This document shows, in pieces, positions 42,835 to 52,557 of a DNA stretch of 64,000 nt; positions within the stretch are counted from its first letter, which is position 1; each line of letters starts with the position of its first letter. The stretch is from JAEUNX01 sp034004685 (GTDB lineage Bacteria; Pseudomonadota; Gammaproteobacteria; Burkholderiales; Rhodocyclaceae): contig JAVEWG010000012.1 of assembly GCA_034004685.1 (NCBI GenBank), positions 1 through 64,000 of the forward strand. The letters are read 5' to 3'. Both the position numbers and the translations under genes were made by a program. The notes beneath the pieces are model-generated. The model was not told the DNA's origin and ran no database searches. It saw only the letters and a list, made by a program, of their open reading frames with translations.

Positions 42835-44325
42835 TCAGCCAGCCCGGATGGGAAGGCCGGGCGAGTGGGCCACGAGCAAGGGCAAGCGTTTGCGAAAGTA
42901 GTCGAAGAGCTTGCCGTCGTTGGCTGCGGCGGCGGAAAAGCGCAACCAGGCCCGCTCCGGCTGGCGCAGAAAGAAGGCGTTGCCGGGGGTGAGCAGGTAG
43001 CCGTTGGCGACAGCGTCGTCCGCCAGGATCTGGAGATCCACGCCCTCTGGCAGGGCCGCCCAGATGTACATGCCCCCCTCGGCGTCCAGGGCGGGCTGCA
43101 GGCCCACCTCCCGCAGGCCACGGATGGCGCTGGCCCGGCTGTGGGACAGGCGCGGGCGGATCCGTTCCAGGTGTTTGCGGTACTGGCCGCCGGTCAATAG
43201 TTCGAAAACCAGCCGCTCGTCGAATTCAGACGAAGTCAGCACCGACAACATTTTCTGCTCCAGGAATAGCTCCAGCAACCGGGGGGCCGCCGCCAAATAA
43301 CCCACTCGCAGGGCCGGACTCATCACCTTGGAAAAGCTGGAGAGAAAGATCACCCGCTCCAGCCGATCCACCTGGGCCAGGCGCAGGGGGTTGGCGGTGG
43401 GGTGGAAATCCCCGCAGACATCGTCTTCCACGATCATGAAGCCATGGCGGCGGGCGAGTTCCAGCAGGCGGAAGGCGGTGACCGGATCGGTGGAGCCGCC
43501 GGTGGGGTTGTGGAGCAGGGTCTGGGTGAAGAACAGGCGCGGCCGGTGGGTCTGGCAGACCTGTTCCAGCACCTCCAGATCGGGCCCGCTGATCAGCCGG
43601 GGCACCCCCACCAGCTTGAGGCCGTACGCCCGCAACTGGGCGTAGAGCCCGAAGTAGGCCGGCTCCTCCACCGCCACGGTTTCCCCCGGGGAAAGCAGCG
43701 CCCGGCAGATCAGGTCGAAGCCCTGGGTCACCCCGAAGGTGGTGAGGAGGTTGTCCGGCGAGGTGGGAATCCCCATCAGCCCGAGCTTCAGGGCAAGCTG
43801 CTCCCGCAGGGGCGGATAGCCCTGGGGATGGGCGGGCTGGGCGTAGAAGCGTTTGCCACTGCGGGCCACCCTGGACAGCAGGCGGGCATTGAGCATGTCC
43901 TCCAGCCAGTGCTCCGGCAGAAAGCCGCTGCCCACTGGAGTGAGGCCCTCGGTGCGCTGCATCATCCCCCGCAGCAGGCCCACCGCGTCCAGGTGCACCG
44001 GCTCTGACGCGGGGCGCGCCACCCGGGGCACCTGCTGGCGAGGCAGCGCCACGAAATAGCCCGAGGCGGCCCGAGCCTCGATCAGACCCCGGGCGGTGAG
44101 GCGATCGTAGGCCGCCACCACCGTGGCCGCGCTCACCGGGACGGTGGCCGCCAGCTTGCGGATCGACGGCAGCCGCGTGCCCGGTGGCAACTGGCCATCC
44201 TGGATCTGTCCCGCCAGCTGGAGGACGATCTGGTCGATCAGGGGAATCTTCGAATCTCGGTCAACGTGAATCACGGGTACTACCCTCCTGTCGGGCTCCA
44301 CCCGCCATGGGGCCGAGCTGGCCAT
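42835..44325 (-). CDS. MocR-type (GntR HTH plus PLP aminotransferase-like) regulator
   Basis: About 496 residues from the ATG at 44325; the frame continues further upstream but that part is low-complexity. GntR HTH at about 20-90 (LPSIRKLAATVPVSAATVVAAY, partial) and a fold-type I aminotransferase domain with HNPTGGSTDP, EDDVCGDF and the PLP Lys in SSFSKVMSPALRVGY. MocR regulators sense PLP, amino acids or polyamines and often control a divergent gene; here that would be the DUF2917 gene and the permease. Confidence 0.9.
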   Translation of the reverse strand: MASSAPWRVEPDRRVVPVIHVDRDSKIPLIDQIVLQLAGQIQDGQLPPGTRLPSIRKLAATVPVSAATVVAAYDRLTARGLIEARAASGYFVALPRQQVPRVARPASEPVHLDAVGLLRGMMQRTEGLTPVGSGFLPEHWLEDMLNARLLSRVARSGKRFYAQPAHPQGYPPLREQLALKLGLMGIPTSPDNLLTTFGVTQGFDLICRALLSPGETVAVEEPAYFGLYAQLRAYGLKLVGVPRLISGPDLEVLEQVCQTHRPRLFFTQTLLHNPTGGSTDPVTAFRLLELARRHGFMIVEDDVCGDFHPTANPLRLAQVDRLERVIFLSSFSKVMSPALRVGYLAAAPRLLELFLEQKMLSVLTSSEFDERLVFELLTGGQYRKHLERIRPRLSHSRASAIRGLREVGLQPALDAEGGMYIWAALPEGVDLQILADDAVANGYLLTPGNAFFLRQPERAWLRFSAAAANDGKLFDYFRKRLPLLVAHSPGLPIRAG

Positions 44326-44491
44326 GGAGCCATCATTGCCGGTTTGGCAGAGACTGGGAAGGGACGGATGAGGCCGCCCCGACGACCACTGTATTCCTTC
44401 TCCCACCCGTACAGGCCCGCCCGACCCGCGGCACAGTGCGCGGCCGCCGGGCCCGTCTGTCCGGGCCCCACGGCGGCGGGAGGGTTTAGCC

Positions 44492-44878
44492 TTGAGCCCT
44501 GTCATGCCATCAGGGTTGATCATGATCATCGCGCTACCACGAGGCATCGTGCGCCTCGGCCATGGGGAATTGCTCCGCCTGGAACGGGCCCGGGGATGGA
44601 CCGTGGTGTGCCGGGCGGGCGCCGGCACCCTCGGCATTCCGGGGGACGCCAGCGCGCCGGGGGTGGACCTGACCCTGAGGCCCGCCCGCCGCTACGTGCT
44701 GCCCAGCCCCCGGCCGATCCTGATCGAGGCCTGGGGCGCGGTGGAGCTGGAACTGGTGCCACCCACCAGAGGTAAGGGGCGCCCCGGCTGGCTTGGAAAG
44801 CTGGCCGCCTTCATGGCCTGGCCCCGATTCCCCCCCGGATCCGCGGGCGAGACCGCCGCTCCCGGACCCTGGAGATAG
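44492..44878 (+). CDS. DUF2917-domain protein
   Basis: A 128-residue protein on the most upstream start (TTG at 44492, preceded 7 bp upstream by GGGAGGG); ATG at 44504 or 44522 are alternatives. The conserved part begins IALPRGIVRLGHGE and runs through WTVVCRAGAGTLGIPGD to LIEAWGAVELEL, a cupin-like DUF2917 pattern. Divergent from the MocR gene and upstream of the permease. Confidence 0.78.
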   Translation: MSPVMPSGLIMIIALPRGIVRLGHGELLRLERARGWTVVCRAGAGTLGIPGDASAPGVDLTLRPARRYVLPSPRPILIEAWGAVELELVPPTRGKGRPGWLGKLAAFMAWPRFPPGSAGETAAPGPWR

Positions 44879-44963
44879 TAGACTGCCACCAGACCGCTGA
44901 TTGGGCTGGGCCTGCAGGGGGAACCGCTGGAATCCACAGGATCAGCGCAGGAGAGGGGACCTC

Positions 44964-46430
44964 ATGAACGATTTGTTTTCCTGTGTTTTACCCGTTTTCT
45001 ACGGGGGGCTGGGCAATCTGGCGGCCTACCTGGCGGCTCATGTGCTGCTGTGCCTGCTGCCAGCCTTCTTCATAGCCGGGGCCATGGCGGCCCTCATCCC
45101 CAAGGAAACGATCACCCGCTTTCTTGGCCGCAACTCAAGCAAGACGGTTTCCTATCCGGCCGCCGCCGCCGCTGGCTCCCTGCTGGCCGTGTGTTCGTGC
45201 ACCATCGTTCCCCTGTTCGCCGGCATCTATAAAAAGGGCGCCGGGCTGGGGCCGGCGATCACCTTCCTGTTCTTTGCGCCGGCCGCCAACATCCTCGCCC
45301 TGGTGTACACCGGCGGCATCATCGGCCCCGATCTGGCCGTTGCGCGCTTCCTGCTGGCCTTGATCTTCGGCGTCGGAATCGGCCTGATCATGGCCCTGAT
45401 CTTCCGGGCTGACGATGCTGCCCATGACCTGGCAACGGATAGTCCGTTCTCCGTTCAGGGAGAAGGCATGGGCCGCACCCCCCTGGCCTTCCTGTTTGTC
45501 TGGGTTGCCCTGCTGCTGGCCGGCACCCTGAAGCTGGGCGTACTCACCGGAACCTACCTACATCTCGACTTGCCCCTGGGGGATGCCCAGGCCTGGCAAG
45601 GGATGCTGGATCGCCTGGTGCCCTACGACGCCAGCCAAGGCGAAGAGGGGGTATCGGTGCAAGGCGTGGTGCTGATCGCCCTGCTGGCGGCGATCGGCCT
45701 GAGCGCGTGGCGCGGCCTGGAAAACATCCAGAACGGCCCCAACCGGTGGACCTGGACGAGTCTGGCCCTGATCGCCGTGACCCTGCTGGTGGCCGCCCTG
45801 TCGGTGCAGGCGGTGCCCGCAGGATTGCGGGTGGGTCTGACCGGCAAGTTCTTTGGCGTGGCCTTCAGCCTGGCCGCCCTGTATGCCATCGCGCGCCAGC
45901 GTTTGTCGGCGGATGAACTGCGGGACTGGCTGTGGGAGTCATGGCGTTTCGTGAAGCAGATTTTCCCCCTGCTGGTGATCGGTGTCTTTATCGTCGGCAT
46001 GATCCGGGTGCTGATCCGTCCCGAGTGGATCGAAGCCCTGGCCGGCACCAACTCGATGGTGGGTAACTTAACCGGCGTGGCTTTCGGCGTATTCATGTAC
46101 TTCCCCACCCTGGTGGAAGTGCCCATCGCCAAGATGTTTCTCGACCTGGGCATGCACCGCGGGCCCCTGCTGGCCTACCTGATGTCCGATCCGGAGCTGT
46201 CCCTACAGAGCATGCTGATCCTGTCAGCCATCATCGGCCGCACGAAGACCGGGGCTTACGTGGCCCTGGTTGCCGGATTCAGCGCCATGGCCGGACTGAC
46301 CTACGGCGCCTGGATCGATGGCGCCTCCCTCCTGGTTCTCGCCGCCTGGCTGGCGGGTTTCGTCGCCCTTCTGGCGGCCTTGCTCTCCGTGGCCTCCCGC
46401 CACGGCAATTCTTCACTGAAGGGAGTCTGA
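44964..46430 (+). CDS. Permease of the DUF318/ArsP-like family
   Basis: A 488-residue membrane protein with about ten helices. CSCTIVPLFAGIYKKGAG with a Cys pair and FFAPAANILALVYTGG, repeated in related form in the C-terminal half (YFPTLVEVPIAKMFLDLG), are typical of permeases that export organoarsenicals or thiol-reactive metals. Start at 44964 after GAGAGGGG. Followed by a thioredoxin-like gene 2 bp later, the usual partner of this family. Confidence 0.88.
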   Translation: MNDLFSCVLPVFYGGLGNLAAYLAAHVLLCLLPAFFIAGAMAALIPKETITRFLGRNSSKTVSYPAAAAAGSLLAVCSCTIVPLFAGIYKKGAGLGPAITFLFFAPAANILALVYTGGIIGPDLAVARFLLALIFGVGIGLIMALIFRADDAAHDLATDSPFSVQGEGMGRTPLAFLFVWVALLLAGTLKLGVLTGTYLHLDLPLGDAQAWQGMLDRLVPYDASQGEEGVSVQGVVLIALLAAIGLSAWRGLENIQNGPNRWTWTSLALIAVTLLVAALSVQAVPAGLRVGLTGKFFGVAFSLAALYAIARQRLSADELRDWLWESWRFVKQIFPLLVIGVFIVGMIRVLIRPEWIEALAGTNSMVGNLTGVAFGVFMYFPTLVEVPIAKMFLDLGMHRGPLLAYLMSDPELSLQSMLILSAIIGRTKTGAYVALVAGFSAMAGLTYGAWIDGASLLVLAAWLAGFVALLAALLSVASRHGNSSLKGV

Positions 46431-46432
46431 TC

Positions 46433-46675
46433 ATGCTGACCATCAAGGTTCTTGGCCCGGGTTGCGCCAACTGCAAGAAGCTCGAGGAAGTGGCGCGGGA
46501 GGCGGTGGCATCCCTCGGCGTCGACGCCCGGATCGTCAAGGTGACCGACATGGGGGAAATCATCGCCTACAACGTGTTGAAGACGCCCGGCCTCGTGATC
46601 AACGAGAAACTGGTGTCCTCCGGGCGGATTCCGACGCCGGCATCGGTGGCCGAATGGCTGCGGAACGCCACATAA
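46433..46675 (+). CDS. Small thioredoxin-like (redox-active disulfide) protein
   Basis: An 80-residue protein with the redox motif GPGCANCKKLEE and the cis-Pro region KTPGLVINEKL. It lacks a signal peptide. Co-translated with the permease and probably provides thiol reduction for it. Confidence 0.9.
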   Translation: MLTIKVLGPGCANCKKLEEVAREAVASLGVDARIVKVTDMGEIIAYNVLKTPGLVINEKLVSSGRIPTPASVAEWLRNAT

Positions 46676-46688
46676 GATTGGGGAGCAG

Positions 46689-47213
46689 TCACGAACCCCG
46701 GGCCTTCCACAAGGGCTCGCCCCCCGCCTCCAGGTGGCACAGATAGACCCGCAGATCGAACTCGTACTGGTGGTAAGCCGGCTCCATGTGGGCACAGAGC
46801 TGGTAGAAGGCCTTGTCGTGGTTGCGCTCCTTGAAGTGGGCCAGTTCATGCACCACGATCATCCGCAGGAATTCTTCCGGAGCCTCCTTGAACAGGCTGG
46901 CAATGCGGATCTCGTGCTTGGCCTTGAGCCGGCCGCCCTGCACCCTGGAAATGGCCGTGTGGGTGCCCAGGGCATCCCGCAGGATGTGCAGGGTGCTGTC
47001 GTAATGGACCTTGGCCACCGGCGGCGCCTTGCGCAGGTAACGGGCCCGCAGCTCCGCCACGAAGTCATAGAGGGCGCCATCGGTGCGGACCTGGTGGGGG
47101 TCGGCGTAGCGCCCCTGAAGCACGCTGGGGAGCTTGCCCTGGACCAGGAGCTGGCGGACCTGGGCCACCAGCGGCTCAGGATAGGCCCCCAGGGCCGTGA
47201 GGGCCGGACTCAC
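46689..47213 (-). CDS. YgjP-like zinc metallopeptidase
   Basis: A 174-residue protein with zinc motif VHELAHFKERNHDKAFY (HExxH plus downstream His). This is the YgjP/WLM-type family of small cytosolic metalloproteases with unknown substrates. ATG overlaps the end of the neighbouring gene by 4 bp, so the two are coupled. Confidence 0.88.
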   Translation of the reverse strand: MSPALTALGAYPEPLVAQVRQLLVQGKLPSVLQGRYADPHQVRTDGALYDFVAELRARYLRKAPPVAKVHYDSTLHILRDALGTHTAISRVQGGRLKAKHEIRIASLFKEAPEEFLRMIVVHELAHFKERNHDKAFYQLCAHMEPAYHQYEFDLRVYLCHLEAGGEPLWKARGS

Positions 47214-47743
47214 CCGGCCCCTCGGCCCAGCACCGGGGCGCCGCTACCCAGAATGTCGAAGGAATGCATCAGCCGGTGCATGCCGATGGCCTGGGCGCTG
47301 AAGACCCCCAGCTCCAGGATTTCCGCCACCGAGAACACCTCCCCCAGCTCCCGATAGGTTTCTTCGTCGATGGCGTGATGATCCAGGGCCAACAGGTCGA
47401 AGAACTTGAGGGCCCGGCGCTCCGCCAGGGTAAGGGCGGGATCGTCCCCATCCACGGCGCACACCCCCGCCACCGACCCATCCTTGCGGGATAGGGAGCA
47501 GGGCTCGCAGGCATTGAGCTGGGCGCTGCGCAGGCGGATCAGTTCCTGGATGCGGGGCGCCAGAACGCCCCGCCGGAACAGGGCCTTGTAGCCTTCGTCC
47601 ATGTCCTGAAAGGCGCTGGGGCTGTGGGCCATGATCTGCATGGGCAGGGTCATGGTGTACATGCCATTGGCCAAGCCGGCGTCCAGAGCGGCCCGGCAGG
47701 CGGGGTCCATGGCGTCCAGTTCGAGGGGTTGAATGCGGGGCAT
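47210..47743 (-). CDS. Carboxymuconolactone decarboxylase/AhpD-like protein
   Basis: A 177-residue CMD-family protein with NACEPCSLSRKDG, the CxxC of AhpD-type peroxidase-linked proteins, and HRLMHSFDILG near the end. ATG at 47743 chosen for the MPRIQPLELD start and GGAG upstream. First gene of a pair with the YgjP-like protease. Could act in oxidative-stress defence. Confidence 0.85.
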   Translation of the reverse strand: MPRIQPLELDAMDPACRAALDAGLANGMYTMTLPMQIMAHSPSAFQDMDEGYKALFRRGVLAPRIQELIRLRSAQLNACEPCSLSRKDGSVAGVCAVDGDDPALTLAERRALKFFDLLALDHHAIDEETYRELGEVFSVAEILELGVFSAQAIGMHRLMHSFDILGSGAPVLGRGAG

Positions 47744-47979
47744 GGCGGTCTCCTTGGGGCCTGCTCCGGAAACTGCCGTCCGGATGCAACCCGGTTTCGT
47801 GGGTAGGGCGACGATAGCACGGCACCCCCGGCTTCCGCCCTGCCCCGCCCGACCCCGGCCAGGGCAACACCTGAAGGAAGGGCCCATCTGTCCAATACAA
47901 TCGTACAATGCTCTTTCAATTCAAAAGCCCGGCGTCCCTGCAGCGTCGGGGAACATTTGCAACAGAGAGGAGAAGGGTG

Positions 47980-48744
47980 ATGAATCTGGACGGAAAGGTG
48001 GCAGTCATTACCGGCGCCGCTTCGGGCATGGGCCGCGCCATGGCTGTGCGGTTTTGCGCCGCGGGGGCGGCGGTGGTGGGGGGCGACGTGGACCAGGCTG
48101 GCCTCGATCAACTGGCCACCGAGATCGCGGCTACCGGCGGCCAGTTCATCGGCCAGCGCTGCGACGTCTCCCGCCGCGACGATGCCGACGCCCTCATCGC
48201 CCGGGCGGTGGAAGCCTTCGGCGGCCTGGACGCCCTGGTCAACAACGCCGGCATCATGGATCACTTCGAGGGCATCGGCGAGGTGAGCGACGAGATGATG
48301 GAACGGGTACTGCGGGTCAATCTCTACGGCCCCCTGTACCTCAGCCGCGCCGCCATCGGCCCCATGCAGCAGCGTGGCGGCGGCGCCATCGTCAATGTGG
48401 GCTCCATCGCCAATTTCAGCGGCGCCCCGGCGGGCGCGGTCTACACCGCATCCAAGCACGCCCTCCTGGGCCTGACCCAAAGCACCGCCTGGCAATACGC
48501 CCCCCGGAACATCCGTTGCAACGCCATCGCCCCAGGCAGCGTGCCCACCAACATCGCCAGGAATATTCCCCCATCGGTCATGGAATCGGCGGGCTTCCAG
48601 CGCGCCCTGCCCTTCATGGGCTGCCTGCCGCGAACGGTGACGGCGGAGGACGTGGCCAACCTGGCCGCCTTCCTGGTCTCCGATCTGGCCTGCAACATCA
48701 GCGGCGCCCTGGTGCCGGTGGATGGAGGCTGGAACACGGTCTGA
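47980..48744 (+). CDS. Short-chain dehydrogenase/reductase
   Basis: A 254-residue SDR with TGAASGMG, NNAG, and the Ser/YTASK catalytic pair in GSIANFSGAPAGAVYTASK. RBS GGAGAAGG lies upstream of ATG at 47980. Ends with SGALVPVDGGW. Stands alone, divergent from the CMD gene; substrate unknown. Confidence 0.9.
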   Translation: MNLDGKVAVITGAASGMGRAMAVRFCAAGAAVVGGDVDQAGLDQLATEIAATGGQFIGQRCDVSRRDDADALIARAVEAFGGLDALVNNAGIMDHFEGIGEVSDEMMERVLRVNLYGPLYLSRAAIGPMQQRGGGAIVNVGSIANFSGAPAGAVYTASKHALLGLTQSTAWQYAPRNIRCNAIAPGSVPTNIARNIPPSVMESAGFQRALPFMGCLPRTVTAEDVANLAAFLVSDLACNISGALVPVDGGWNTV

Positions 48745-48840
48745 TCGGAACCGGGGGCTTCGCGCCTCCCGGGCAAGACGCCCGCGCCCAGGGTCTGTTG
48801 ACCCTGGATTCGGTGGATCGCCTTGAGCCCCAACCCTCCC

Positions 48841-48888
48841 CGTAGGGCGGGCTTCAGCCCGCCAAGGCGGACTGAAGTCCGCCCTACC
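48841..48888. repeat. REP-like double palindrome
   Basis: GTAGGGCGGGCTTCAGCCCG followed by a diverged inverted copy ending GTCCGCCCTACC. Same family as the elements at 17655-17745. Confidence 0.8.
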
Positions 48889-48917
48889 TCTCGCAAGTCC
48901 GGACTCAACCCGGAGGG

Positions 48918-49027
48918 CTCGTGCCCCTTGGTCCCCATTGCCGCGTTGCGGCTTCTCGCTTGGGATCCACCCAAGCAGCGGCGCCGCGCCTTGCACTGGA
49001 CGCCAAGGGGCGCGAGCGCGACCCCCG
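48918..49027. repeat. Structured intergenic repeat element, dispersed repeat copy 2
   Basis: Outer arms CTCGTGCCCCTTGG (48918-48931) and CCAAGGGGCGCGAG (49003-49016) pair with one mismatch; an inner GCTTGGG/CCCAAGC hairpin lies between. The right end (48985-49027) matches 3958-4000. No ORF inside. Confidence 0.65.
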
Positions 49028-49046
49028 CGGTTAATGAGAACACGCC

Positions 49047-50174
<1,128 letters not shown>

Positions 50175-50246
50175 GGGGCGTGGCCGGGAAAGGAGGCGGC
50201 CTGGATCATAGCCCAGGGCCGGCCGGATTTGGGCCTGGCCGCCCCG

Positions 50247-51608
50247 TCAGCCCGGCACGGGTAGCGGCAGGGGCAGATGGAGGGTGACTTCCAGCCCGCC
50301 GCCGGGGCGGTTGCGGGCGCTGATCCGGCCGCCGTGGGCTTCCAGGGCCCGCCGGGCGATGGCCAGCCCCAGGCCGAAACCGGCAGTGCCCCGGCCGTTT
50401 TCGCCCCGGTAGAAGGGTTCGAAGATGGCCGGCAGATCCCCCTCCGGCACGCCGGGGCCCCGGTCCGCCACGGTCACGGTGAAATGGTCCGGCCCCTGCT
50501 CCACCGCCACGTCCACCGCGCTGCCCTCGGCGGTGAACTTCACCCCGTTGCGGATCACGTTCTCGAAGGCCCGGTGGAGGAGTTCCGCCCGCACCGTGGT
50601 GACCACCTCGCCCTTGCCCCTGAATGCCACCCGGCGGCCCCGGGCCTGGGCTTCGAAGCCGGCGTCATCGGCGATGGCCGCCACCAGTTCCATCAGATCC
50701 ACCTCCTCCAGGGGCGCGCCGCCGGTGCCCGCCTCCAGCCGGGAAAGGGTCAACAGCTCCCCCACCAGTTCATCCAGGCGCACCGCTTCCCGCTCGATGC
50801 GCTCCAGGCTGGCCTCGGCCTTGCGGGGGTCCTGGCGGGCCAGGCCGATGGCGGCCTGGAGCCGGGCCAGAGGGGAGCGCAGCTCGTGGGATACGTCGTG
50901 GAGCAGCCGCCGCTGGCTGGTCACCAGTTGCTGGAGGTGGCCCGCCATGCGGTCGAAATCCCGCCCCAGGTCGGCCACTTCATCCCGCCGCCCCCCCATG
51001 CGGGGCGCCACCCGGGTTTCCAGCCGGCCATCGGCCACCGCCCCAAAGGCCCAGCGGAGATTACGGATGGGCTTGGCCAGGTACCAGGCCAGAAAGGCGC
51101 TGAACGCCAGGCTGGCCAGCACCCCCACGCCGATGGGGATGAACAGGGAAGGCGGCGCCGGGGGCGGGCGGTGCATGGCATGGGGGCGCCAGTCCCCCTC
51201 CGCCACCAGGAACAGGAGGTATTCGTCCCCTTGGGGGCCGGCGGCCCGGCGCACCAGACGGGTTCCGCCGCCGGGTCGGCCGGCCGTCCCTCGGGCGTCC
51301 TCCAGCATCCCGGGGGGAATCGAGCGGCCCAGGAGATCAGCCCCCCACCGGTCCACCACCATCAGATGCACCGGGGAATCGGGGCGTTCGTGGGCACGCA
51401 GCAGTTGCCGCAAGGCCTCGGGGCCACCCTCCCGCAGGGAGGCCGCCGCCAGGTCGATGACAAAGGCGCCCCGGGGGCCCGCCATCAGGGTGGCGGCCCG
51501 GTCCGGATCCTGGGCCCGGTGCAGCCACACCACCGTGCCCACACCGGTGCCCGCCAGCACGAGGGCGCACCAAAAGGCCAGAAAGGCTTTCCAGAACAGG
51601 CGGCCCAT
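50247..51608 (-). CDS. Sensor histidine kinase, CpxA-like
   Basis: A 453-residue kinase: membrane helix about 8-30, periplasmic domain about 31-150, second helix about 152-176, HAMP, the phospho-acceptor box HDVSHELRSPLARLQ (the CpxA-type H box), and HATPase motifs FENVIRNGVKFT, DRGPGVPEG and GFGLGLAIARRA. Downstream of its response regulator by 110 bp on the same strand. Confidence 0.92.
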   Translation of the reverse strand: MGRLFWKAFLAFWCALVLAGTGVGTVVWLHRAQDPDRAATLMAGPRGAFVIDLAAASLREGGPEALRQLLRAHERPDSPVHLMVVDRWGADLLGRSIPPGMLEDARGTAGRPGGGTRLVRRAAGPQGDEYLLFLVAEGDWRPHAMHRPPPAPPSLFIPIGVGVLASLAFSAFLAWYLAKPIRNLRWAFGAVADGRLETRVAPRMGGRRDEVADLGRDFDRMAGHLQQLVTSQRRLLHDVSHELRSPLARLQAAIGLARQDPRKAEASLERIEREAVRLDELVGELLTLSRLEAGTGGAPLEEVDLMELVAAIADDAGFEAQARGRRVAFRGKGEVVTTVRAELLHRAFENVIRNGVKFTAEGSAVDVAVEQGPDHFTVTVADRGPGVPEGDLPAIFEPFYRGENGRGTAGFGLGLAIARRALEAHGGRISARNRPGGGLEVTLHLPLPLPVPG

Positions 51609-51718
51609 GGCTCAGATACCTCCCCGCGGAACCAAGGGCGCGCTTGCACGCCTGGGGCGTGGTGCGCAGCCGCGCCCGACCCGTTCGCCGGGGCGCCGGG
51701 GCGCGTGAATGCCGGCGC

Positions 51719-52405
51719 TCATGCTTCCTTCACCAGTTGATAACCCACCCCCCGCACGGTCTGGATCCAGGACTGGCCGTCGGGACGGGGACCCAGCTTA
51801 TGGCGCAGGCTGCTCACATGCACGTCGATGCTGCGGTCGAAACGGGCCAGGGGGCGGCCCAGGCCCTGTTCGGAGAGATCCCCCTTGCTCACCACCTTGC
51901 CGGCCTGGCGGGCCAGCACTTCCAGCAGATTGTATTCGGTGCTGGTGAGTGCCAGGGCCTGGCCGGCCCATTCAGCGGCCCGGCGCTCCGGCCACATGAT
52001 CAGGGGGCCGGCCGCCAGGGGTCCGCCGGGCGCCCCCGGGGCCATCTCGGTGCGGCGCAGGATGGCCCGCAGGCGGGCCACCAGCTCCCGGGGGGTGCAG
52101 GGCTTGGGCACGTAGTCGTCGGCCCCCAGCTCCAGGCCGACGATGCGATCCACGTCGTCGCCCTTGGCGGTCAGCATCAGCACCGGCAGGTTGCTCGCGG
52201 CGCGGATCCGGCGCAGGGCTTCCACCCCGTTCATGCGGGGCATCATCACATCCAGCACGGCGATGGCGTGGCGGCCGGTGAGGGCCTCGGTCACCCCGGC
52301 CTCCCCATCATGGGCCACGGTGACGACAAAGCCCTCCTGCTCCAGGTATTCCCGCAGCAGGGCAGCCAGCTCCACGTCGTCATCCACCAACAGCACCCCG
52401 GTCAT
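51719..52405 (-). CDS. OmpR-family response regulator, CpxR-like
   Basis: A 228-residue regulator: receiver with acidic DDD near 9, phospho-Asp in AVLDVMMPRMNG, Lys in DDYVPKPCTPREL, and a winged-helix DNA-binding domain (LTSTEYNLLEVLARQAG, DRSIDVHVSSLRHKLG). Partner of the downstream CpxA-like kinase. Direct repeats of CpxR-box type lie 60 bp upstream of its start, suggesting autoregulation. Confidence 0.92.
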   Translation of the reverse strand: MTGVLLVDDDVELAALLREYLEQEGFVVTVAHDGEAGVTEALTGRHAIAVLDVMMPRMNGVEALRRIRAASNLPVLMLTAKGDDVDRIVGLELGADDYVPKPCTPRELVARLRAILRRTEMAPGAPGGPLAAGPLIMWPERRAAEWAGQALALTSTEYNLLEVLARQAGKVVSKGDLSEQGLGRPLARFDRSIDVHVSSLRHKLGPRPDGQSWIQTVRGVGYQLVKEA

Positions 52406-52464
52406 GCCCGCCTCCCCTCTTCCATGGCCGGATGATAAGACCGGGCCGGGCCGGCCATGGACCT

Positions 52465-52489
52465 TTTACCCCCCTTAACCCTTCTTTAC
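52465..52489. promoter_or_regulatory. CpxR-like direct repeats between the regulator and M48 genes
   Basis: TTTAC (52465-52469), TTAAC (52475-52479) and TTTAC (52485-52489), each 5 bp apart; on the minus strand GTAAA-N5-GTTAA-N5-GTAAA. This matches the E. coli CpxR box GTAAA-N5-GTAAA. Located in the divergent promoter region; the end is 68 bp before the M48 start codon. Confidence 0.75.
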
Positions 52490-52557
52490 GCTGAACCTAT
52501 CGCACCTGAAACAGCCTTACGGGAGAATGTTCAGACTCCCGCCACAGGAGGGCTCCC

